A stretch of 64,000 nt of DNA. It comes from Comamonadaceae bacterium (GTDB taxonomy: Bacteria; Pseudomonadota; Gammaproteobacteria; Burkholderiales; Burkholderiaceae_C). Each line of letters opens with the position of its first letter. Position 1 is the first letter of the stretch. The stretch spans positions 124,001-188,000 of the forward strand of contig CANFWT010000001.1 in the NCBI GenBank assembly GCA_947450895.1, written 5' to 3'. The translations under genes and the position numbers were made by a program. The notes beneath the pieces were generated by a model that worked only from the letters and a program-made list of their open reading frames with translations, was not told the DNA's origin and did no database searches. Positions 58,485-64,000 of this stretch are shown one piece after another.

Positions 58485-59291
58485 GTGCGTATAGGCCTAT
58501 CGCTGCGCTGGACCTTGCGCTGGCTGACCACAGCCTTGCTCTTGGCGCTGGTCGCTTGCACCGGCGTCGCGCAGCGCACTGGTATGCCAGACCTGATGAC
58601 GGAGTCTGATGAAACAGCGCCGCGCAAACGGGCGCGCATACGGCTTGAACTCGCTATCAATTATTTCAACGAGGGCAAAACTGCGATCGCACTCGATGAG
58701 CTCAAGCAGTCGATTGCGGTGGACGCGGGTTTGTATGAGGCGCATAACCTGCGTGGACTGATTTACATGCGCTTGAACGAGCAGACCTTGGCGGAGGACA
58801 GCTTTCGCCAGGCACTGGTACTCAATCCCAAAGCCGCCAACGTGCAACACAATTACGGCTTGCTGCTGTGCCAGCAAGGCCAAATGTCCGCGGCAGCCGA
58901 CATGCTGAAGGCCGCCTTGGCCGATCCAACCTACGGTGAACGTGCCAAGTCCTGGATGATTCTGGGCCTGTGCCAAGCCAAGGCGGGCCAGGCCAAGGCC
59001 GCTGAGACCAGTTTACTCAACGCCTATCAGCTTGATCCCCTCAACCCTGTGGTTGCCTACCACCTAGGGGCCTTGTTTTTCAAGAGCGGCGAGTACATCC
59101 AGGCCCAGCGCTTTCTGGCGCCACTCAATGCCTCCGGCCTTGCCAATGCCGAATCGCTTTGGCTGGGCGTGAAGCTTGCCCGCGCACAGGGAGATTTGCC
59201 AGGTATGCAGCGCTTGGGGCAGGTCTTGGCTGAGCGCTTCCAGGGATCCAAAGAACGGCTCTGGCTGGAGAGGGGGAATTTTGATGAGTGA
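58485..59291 (+). CDS. pilW: Type IV pilus TPR lipoprotein PilW/PilF
   Basis: I prefer the GTG start at 58485 (268 aa): AAGGTGG lies 7 bases upstream and a signal with lipobox LVAC follows at once (MRIGLSLRWTLRWLTTALLLALVACTG). ATG 58449 is an alternative. Six or so TPR repeats follow, including EAHNLRGLIYMRLNEQTLAEDSF and NVQHNYGLLLCQQGQM. PilW helps the outer membrane secretin PilQ to assemble. Its end overlaps the next ATG. Confidence 0.88.
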   Translation: MRIGLSLRWTLRWLTTALLLALVACTGVAQRTGMPDLMTESDETAPRKRARIRLELAINYFNEGKTAIALDELKQSIAVDAGLYEAHNLRGLIYMRLNEQTLAEDSFRQALVLNPKAANVQHNYGLLLCQQGQMSAAADMLKAALADPTYGERAKSWMILGLCQAKAGQAKAAETSLLNAYQLDPLNPVVAYHLGALFFKSGEYIQAQRFLAPLNASGLANAESLWLGVKLARAQGDLPGMQRLGQVLAERFQGSKERLWLERGNFDE

Positions 59292-60240
59292 ACCAAGGCT
59301 CTGCGCGCCGGACGAAGGCCCGTCAGATGCTGCAGTAGCAGCGCCGGTGCACCCCGCAGCAGGCGCGACGCCTACCGCAGGCGCTTTACTCAACACCGCG
59401 CGCCGGGCGGCGGGTTTGTCGATCGAACAGCTCAGCGATCGCGTCAAAGTACCGGTCCATCGGCTCATTGCTTTGGAGCAAGACCGGTTGGAGGGCTGGC
59501 CAGATGCCAACGTCGTCCGTGCCACTGCGGCGAGTGTTTGTCGCCACGTGCGACTGGACCCAGAGATCGTTTTGGCCCGGCTGCCCAAATTGGTAAAACC
59601 CGTTTTTTCCGGCTCGGGCGCCCATCCCGCAGTACGCTTTCGCGACAGTGGGGGGTTCCAGCTGCGCAATCCCCAGGGCTTGGGTCGGTGGTCGCTTGCG
59701 ATGTTGGTGCTGGTGATCGGCGTAGCAGCGTTTGCGCTTTACGCTTTCTTGCGTGGTCCCATGTGGTCTGCTCCCGGCGTGGCTGCGCCCTTGCGCGCGC
59801 CAGACTCGGTTGTGCCGGCTGACCCTGTACTTCCGCCCGATGCAGGGCCTACAGATACCCGTTTGGCGGCGCAATTGCCCAGTTCCGATGCCAGTGCTGG
59901 CGTGGAGAAAGCGCAAAGCGCGGAGCCAGGCCGTGATGGAAGCAAGGAAGACGGACGCGTCCCGGGCAACGCTACCGCGGCTACGGCGGTGGGTGCGCCG
60001 GCCCACCCCTTGCTGTTGTTCAAGGTCAATGGGTTGACGTGGATTGACGTTACAGATGCCAAAGGCACTGTTCTGTTGCGTAAAACCATGTCCACTGGGG
60101 AAGCTGCCGTGGCCAGTGGCGCACTGCCGGTGTTCGTCGTGGTCGGGCGGGCTGACCACACCAGCGTAGAGGTGCGAGGCCAGGCTTTGAAGCTGGAAAC
60201 TACATCGGCAGACAACGTAGCAAGATTCAAGGTGCAGTGA
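59284..60240 (+). CDS. rodZ: RodZ-like membrane protein
   Basis: ATG 59284 (318 aa) follows GGAGAGGGGG and overlaps pilW. A helix-turn-helix domain (about residues 35-100; [34 protein letters not shown]) is followed by a single membrane helix (about 140-160) and a C-terminal periplasmic domain (about 245-318, with [20 protein letters not shown]). This is the RodZ layout, linking MreB to the elongation machinery. The linker after the membrane helix is Ala/Asp/Pro-rich. Confidence 0.88.
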   Translation: MSEPRLCAPDEGPSDAAVAAPVHPAAGATPTAGALLNTARRAAGLSIEQLSDRVKVPVHRLIALEQDRLEGWPDANVVRATAASVCRHVRLDPEIVLARLPKLVKPVFSGSGAHPAVRFRDSGGFQLRNPQGLGRWSLAMLVLVIGVAAFALYAFLRGPMWSAPGVAAPLRAPDSVVPADPVLPPDAGPTDTRLAAQLPSSDASAGVEKAQSAEPGRDGSKEDGRVPGNATAATAVGAPAHPLLLFKVNGLTWIDVTDAKGTVLLRKTMSTGEAAVASGALPVFVVVGRADHTSVEVRGQALKLETTSADNVARFKVQ

Positions 60241-61514
60241 TGGCAAACCAGACACAATTTAATTCCAATGGCGTCGCAGCGCGCCAAGGCCTGCAAGCCC
60301 GGGTGGTGTGGGGCAGCAATATCGTCACCATCGGTGGTGGCGCGCCGGTGCGCATCCAGTCCATGACCAACACCGACACTGTGGACGCCGTGGGCACGGC
60401 GATCCAGGTGAAGGAGCTGGCATTGGCGGGATCGGAGATGGTGCGTATCACCGTCAATACGCCCGAGGCGGCACAGGCCGTGCCTTACATCCGGGAGCAA
60501 CTGGACCGCATGGGTGTATCGGTCCCCTTGATCGGCGATTTTCATTTCAACGGCCACCGCTTGCTGACCGACTTCCCCGACTGCGCGCAGGCCCTGTCCA
60601 AGTACCGCATCAACCCCGGCAACGTGGGCAAGGGCGACAAAAAAGACCGCCAGTTCGGCCAGATGATCGAAGCGGCGCTGCGCTGGGACAAGCCAGTACG
60701 CATCGGCGTGAACTGGGGCAGCCTGGACCAGGAGTTGCTCGCCAGCCTAATGGACGCCAACGCCCAGTTGGCCGAGCCGCTCGGCGTGAAACAGGTGATG
60801 TACCAGGCTTTGATCAGTTCGGCTGTTGGGTCGGCCGAGTTGGCGCAGTCCATGGGGATGCAGGCCAGCCAAATCATCATTTCGTGCAAGGTCAGTGGCG
60901 TGCAGGACCTGATTGCGGTGTACCGCGAATTAGGCCGCAACACGCGCTACCCCCTGCATTTGGGCCTGACCGAGGCGGGCATGGGCACCAAGGGTACGGT
61001 GGCCTCTACCGCCGCGCTCTCGGTGCTGCTGCAAGAGGGCATTGGCGACACGATTCGCGTCTCGCTCACGCCTGCACCAGGTGAGTCGCGCAACCAGGAA
61101 GTCGTGGTCGCGGCCGAGATTTTGCAGGCCCTGGGCTTGCGCGCCTTCGTGCCCAGCGTGACCGCCTGCCCGGGATGCGGGCGCACCACCAGCACCACGT
61201 TCCAGGAATTGACGCAGCAAATCGACAATTTCCTGCGCGAGCAAATGCCGGTGTGGCGCGTGCGCTACCCCGGCGTGGAAGGTCTCAAGGTCGCTGTCAT
61301 GGGCTGCATCGTCAACGGTCCTGGTGAGAGCAAGCACGCTGACATTGGCATCAGCCTGCCCGGCACCGGCGAGGCCCCTGCCGCGCCCGTATTCATAGAC
61401 GGCGAAAAGCGCATGACCCTGCGCGGAGACGCCATTGCCACCGACTTTCAGGCGGTGGTTGAGAACTACATCCAACAACGTTTTGGCGCAGCGGCAACGC
61501 AAGCGCACGACTGA
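60240..61514 (+). CDS. ispG: 4-hydroxy-3-methylbut-2-en-1-yl diphosphate synthase
   Basis: ATG 60240 (424 aa) shares a base with the RodZ stop; GTG 60237 is in frame. It has the TIM-barrel part with [11 protein letters not shown] and the 4Fe-4S ligands C310, C313 ([10 protein letters not shown]) and C356 ([11 protein letters not shown]). It catalyses the seventh MEP-pathway step in isoprenoid synthesis. hisS follows by 7 bp. Confidence 0.96.
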   Translation: MANQTQFNSNGVAARQGLQARVVWGSNIVTIGGGAPVRIQSMTNTDTVDAVGTAIQVKELALAGSEMVRITVNTPEAAQAVPYIREQLDRMGVSVPLIGDFHFNGHRLLTDFPDCAQALSKYRINPGNVGKGDKKDRQFGQMIEAALRWDKPVRIGVNWGSLDQELLASLMDANAQLAEPLGVKQVMYQALISSAVGSAELAQSMGMQASQIIISCKVSGVQDLIAVYRELGRNTRYPLHLGLTEAGMGTKGTVASTAALSVLLQEGIGDTIRVSLTPAPGESRNQEVVVAAEILQALGLRAFVPSVTACPGCGRTTSTTFQELTQQIDNFLREQMPVWRVRYPGVEGLKVAVMGCIVNGPGESKHADIGISLPGTGEAPAAPVFIDGEKRMTLRGDAIATDFQAVVENYIQQRFGAAATQAHD

Positions 61515-61521
61515 TTCCCTT

Positions 61522-62835
61522 ATGACTGAAGCAAACGCGCCACGCAAGGCGGAAAAACTCTTGGCCGTCAAGGGCATGAACGACATATTGCCGCCGGACT
61601 CGGCGCGCTGGGAGGCGCTCGAGGAGCGCGTGCGTGCGCTGATGCGCCGCTATGCCTATGAAAACATCCGCACCCCCATCGTCGAGCCCACCGCCTTGTT
61701 CGTGCGCGGCTTGGGGGAGGTGACCGATATCGTCGAAAAAGAGATGTATTCGTTTGACGACCGGCTCAATGGCGAAGCCCTGACCCTGCGGCCCGAAAAC
61801 ACCGCCGGCGTAGTGCGGGCGGTGGTCGAACACACCTTGCTCTACAACGGTGGAAAACGCCTGTATTACTTTGGCCCCATGTTTCGCCATGAGAGGCCAC
61901 AGCGTGGACGCTACCGGCAATTCCACCAAGTAGGCGCCGAGGCACTGGGGTTTGGCGGCCCCGAAGTGGATGCCGAGTTGATACTGATGGCGCATGCCCT
62001 GTGGAAAGAACTGGGCATTGGTGGCGTGGAACTGCAAATTAACAGCCTGGGCCAGCCCGACGAGCGCAACTTGCACCGCGCTGCGCTCATTGCCCACTTT
62101 GAGGCGAACGCCGACGCCCTGGATCCCGAATCACGCCGACGCCTGCACCTCAACCCGCTGCGCCTGCTCGACAGCAAAAACCCCGCGATGCAAGAAGTGA
62201 TTGAGGCAGCGCCTAAGTTGATGGATTTTCTGGGCGCGGCGTCCAAGGCGCACTTGGACACAGTGCTGGCCATCTTGGACGCTAACCGGGTGTCGTATGT
62301 CATGAACCCGCGCCTGGTGCGTGGCATGGACTATTACAACCTGACGGTGTTTGAGTTTGTGACGACGCAATTGGGCTCGCAAGGCACGATTTGCGGGGGG
62401 GGGCGTTACGACTACCTGATCGAGCAAATTGGGGGGAAGCCCGCTCCCGCCGTGGGTTGGGCCATGGGCATAGAGCGGGTGTTGGAGCTGTTGCGTGCGC
62501 AAGAGGAGTCGCTTGCCATGCCGGTACTTGACGTTTACGCGGTTATCCCCGATGCGTCGGCCTTGCCCCTGGCCGCTGCCTGTTTGCAAGACCTGCGGGG
62601 CGCAGGAGTTTCAGCGCTCATGCATGCCAGTGGCGAGTCGGGGTTGGCCAGCATGAAGTCGCAATTTAAGAAAGCCGACGCCTCAGGGGCGCGGTATGCG
62701 CTGGTATTTGGGGCCAATGAACTTGCGCAGGGCTGCGTTACTGTCAAAGCCCTGCGAGACCCCGCTGCACCGCAACGCACTTTGGCGCTGGATCAATGGG
62801 CCGGTTGGGCCCAGAGCCTACAATCCGCCCCTTAA
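61522..62835 (+). CDS. hisS: Histidine-tRNA ligase
   Basis: ATG 61522 (437 aa) is the start ([27 protein letters not shown]); the frame is open upstream into ispG. It has class II motif [23 protein letters not shown], the HisRS motif [26 protein letters not shown] and the C-terminal anticodon domain. It charges tRNA-His. Confidence 0.97.
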   Translation: MTEANAPRKAEKLLAVKGMNDILPPDSARWEALEERVRALMRRYAYENIRTPIVEPTALFVRGLGEVTDIVEKEMYSFDDRLNGEALTLRPENTAGVVRAVVEHTLLYNGGKRLYYFGPMFRHERPQRGRYRQFHQVGAEALGFGGPEVDAELILMAHALWKELGIGGVELQINSLGQPDERNLHRAALIAHFEANADALDPESRRRLHLNPLRLLDSKNPAMQEVIEAAPKLMDFLGAASKAHLDTVLAILDANRVSYVMNPRLVRGMDYYNLTVFEFVTTQLGSQGTICGGGRYDYLIEQIGGKPAPAVGWAMGIERVLELLRAQEESLAMPVLDVYAVIPDASALPLAAACLQDLRGAGVSALMHASGESGLASMKSQFKKADASGARYALVFGANELAQGCVTVKALRDPAAPQRTLALDQWAGWAQSLQSAP

Positions 62836-62847
62836 ACGAATACCGAC

Positions 62848-63534
62848 ATGGCAAACCACCTCGACCTCGAAGAACAAGAACAGCTAGAAGAAATCAAGCA
62901 TTTCTGGAGCAAATACGGCAACTTTATCAGCGCAGTGCTGGTCGCTGTGGTGCTTTCTGTTGCGGCCTGGAATGGCTACCATTACTGGCAGCGCAGCCAG
63001 GCGGCGCAGGCCGCAGCCATGTTTGACGAAATGACCCGCTCAGTCGCCAGTGGTGCTTTGGACAAGACGGAACGTACTTTCAATGACATGAAGGAACGCT
63101 ACCCCAGGGCAAGTTACACCCACCAAGCAGGCTTGGCGCTGGCGAAAATGGCGTCGGATGCGGGACAGGCCGAGGTTGCGAAAGCTGCTCTGCAGTGGGT
63201 GACTGACAAGGCGAGTGACGACGGTTATGTGGCGATCGCGCAACTTCGCCTGGCCAATATCTATATGGATGCCAAACAGTACCCGGAGGCGCTCAAGGTT
63301 CTGGACGCGGTCAAGAGTGAGGCCTTTGGTTCGCTGGTTTCTGACCGCAAGGGGGATGTGTTGTTCCTACAAGGCCAGCGCGATCTTGCCAAGGCTGCCT
63401 ACCTTGCGGCATATAAATCCTTCGATGAGCGATCTGAATACCGCCGCCTGGTGCGTGTGAAACTCAATGCCTTGGGGTTGGAGCCTGAACCAGCCAAAGT
63501 CCTTGCCCAATCGGCTGCGGACGGGGAGCGTTAA
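62848..63534 (+). CDS. yfgM: YfgM-like membrane TPR protein
   Basis: The 228-aa protein has a short cytoplasmic N-terminus (HLDLEEQEQLEEIKHFWSKYGN), one membrane helix (about residues 25-45) and periplasmic TPR repeats. YfgM is an ancillary SecYEG subunit that works with PpiD. It follows hisS by 12 bp and its stop overlaps the bamB ATG, the conserved hisS-yfgM-bamB order. Confidence 0.92.
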   Translation: MANHLDLEEQEQLEEIKHFWSKYGNFISAVLVAVVLSVAAWNGYHYWQRSQAAQAAAMFDEMTRSVASGALDKTERTFNDMKERYPRASYTHQAGLALAKMASDAGQAEVAKAALQWVTDKASDDGYVAIAQLRLANIYMDAKQYPEALKVLDAVKSEAFGSLVSDRKGDVLFLQGQRDLAKAAYLAAYKSFDERSEYRRLVRVKLNALGLEPEPAKVLAQSAADGER

Positions 63535-64000
63535 TGCGCTTCACACCGCGGGTTTTATCCATGATGCGCGCCACTTCGGCGCTTGCTTTGGCGCTGTTAG
63601 TTCAGGCATGCGCCAGCAGCGACAAACCCAAACCCACCCCTTTAGAGCCCCTTACCTCACGGTTGGCAGTGAAAGAAGTCTGGCGCGTAAACATTGGTGC
63701 CACGGCGCTGCCGCTGGAGACGCGTGCAGTGGGTGCACAAGTTCTTGTCGCCTCATCCCAGGGAGACTTGGTCGCTATCGAGGCGCGCAGCGGAAAGCTG
63801 GTGTGGCGCACCAGCGTGGGCACCTCCTTGAGCGCCGGAGTGGGTGGTGACGGTGAAACAAGCGCCGTTGTGAGCCGTGAAAACCAGCTCATCGCCTTGC
63901 TTGGTGGCAAAGAAGTATGGCGACAAAAAATGCCGTCACTCACCCTGACCCCGCCTTTGGTAGCCGGGGGGCGCGTATTTTTGCAGACGGCAGACCGAAC
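63534..64000 (+). CDS. bamB: Outer membrane assembly lipoprotein BamB (partial, cut by right edge)
   Basis: ATG 63534 overlaps the yfgM stop (TAATG). The visible 155 residues include a lipoprotein signal with lipobox LVQAC (Cys26), then the first blades of a PQQ-like beta-propeller with VWRVNIGATALPLE, LVAIEARSGKLVWRTSVG and LIALLGGKEVWRQKMP. BamB binds BamA in the BAM complex. The gene runs off the right edge. Confidence 0.92.
   Translation, partial: MRFTPRVLSMMRATSALALALLVQACASSDKPKPTPLEPLTSRLAVKEVWRVNIGATALPLETRAVGAQVLVASSQGDLVAIEARSGKLVWRTSVGTSLSAGVGGDGETSAVVSRENQLIALLGGKEVWRQKMPSLTLTPPLVAGGRVFLQTADR

Overview
The window looks like the chromosome of a betaproteobacterium of the order Burkholderiales, most likely family Comamonadaceae (Rhodoferax/Polaromonas-like). 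The evidence is the GC-rich codon use and several gene orders typical of that group: surE-pcm-nlpD-rlmD, ppsR<>ppsA, rpsF-priB-rpsR-rplI, alanine aminotransferase-hom-thrC-moeA-moaD-moaE, sucA-sucB-lpdA-zapE, and ndk-rlmN-pilW-rodZ-ispG-hisS-yfgM-bamB. This assignment is an inference from gene content; no 16S gene is present. I see no tRNA, rRNA, CRISPR array, insertion sequence or prophage.

Regions. 1-2.9 kb: a gentisate cluster on the minus strand (gentisate 1,2-dioxygenase, fumarylpyruvate hydrolase, and a gene leaving the left edge), with a divergent LysR regulator and a 15-bp palindrome beside the regulator start. 3.1-11.5 kb: a plus-strand catabolic island of acyl-CoA dehydrogenase, 74-aa membrane protein, SDR, thioesterase, MDR reductase, AidB-like dehydrogenase, two-part GST, second SDR and a 56-aa basic protein, closed by a bidirectional terminator. 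11.5-12.5 kb: a quinone oxidoreductase. 12.6-16.7 kb: surE-pcm-nlpD-rlmD, with no rpoS in the place where it often lies. 16.7-23.8 kb: Bax-inhibitor-like protein, HbpS/GlcG-like protein, ppsR<>ppsA and a fused symporter overlapping ppsA. 23.9-28.8 kb: the rpsF ribosomal operon with a structured leader, dnaB and a PIN-PhoH ATPase. 28.9-40 kb: bcp, an Mth938-like gene, threonine and molybdopterin genes, clpB with a heat-shock-type promoter, and an NlpC/P60 hydrolase. 40-52.8 kb: an isochorismatase-like hydrolase, prpE, the 2-oxoglutarate dehydrogenase operon behind a structured 5' leader, zapE, a coiled-coil exported protein and a DinG/YoaA helicase. 52.8-64 kb: bamD<>rluD with overlapping start codons, scpB-rluB, and the ndk-to-bamB run, with bamB cut by the right edge.

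Most of the window is core metabolism and information processing: central carbon flux (ppsA/ppsR, prpE, sucAB-lpdA), replication and translation, isoprenoid synthesis and envelope assembly (bamD, bamB, nlpD, rodZ, pilW, yfgM). The less explained parts are the 3.1-11.5 kb catabolic island, the 56-aa and 74-aa proteins, the coiled-coil protein between zapE and the helicase, the C-terminal domain of the GST, the RNA leaders, and a ~290-bp non-genic block upstream of zapE. I found no clear evidence of a completely new system. Function calls rest on recognised motifs and synteny; no database search was run.
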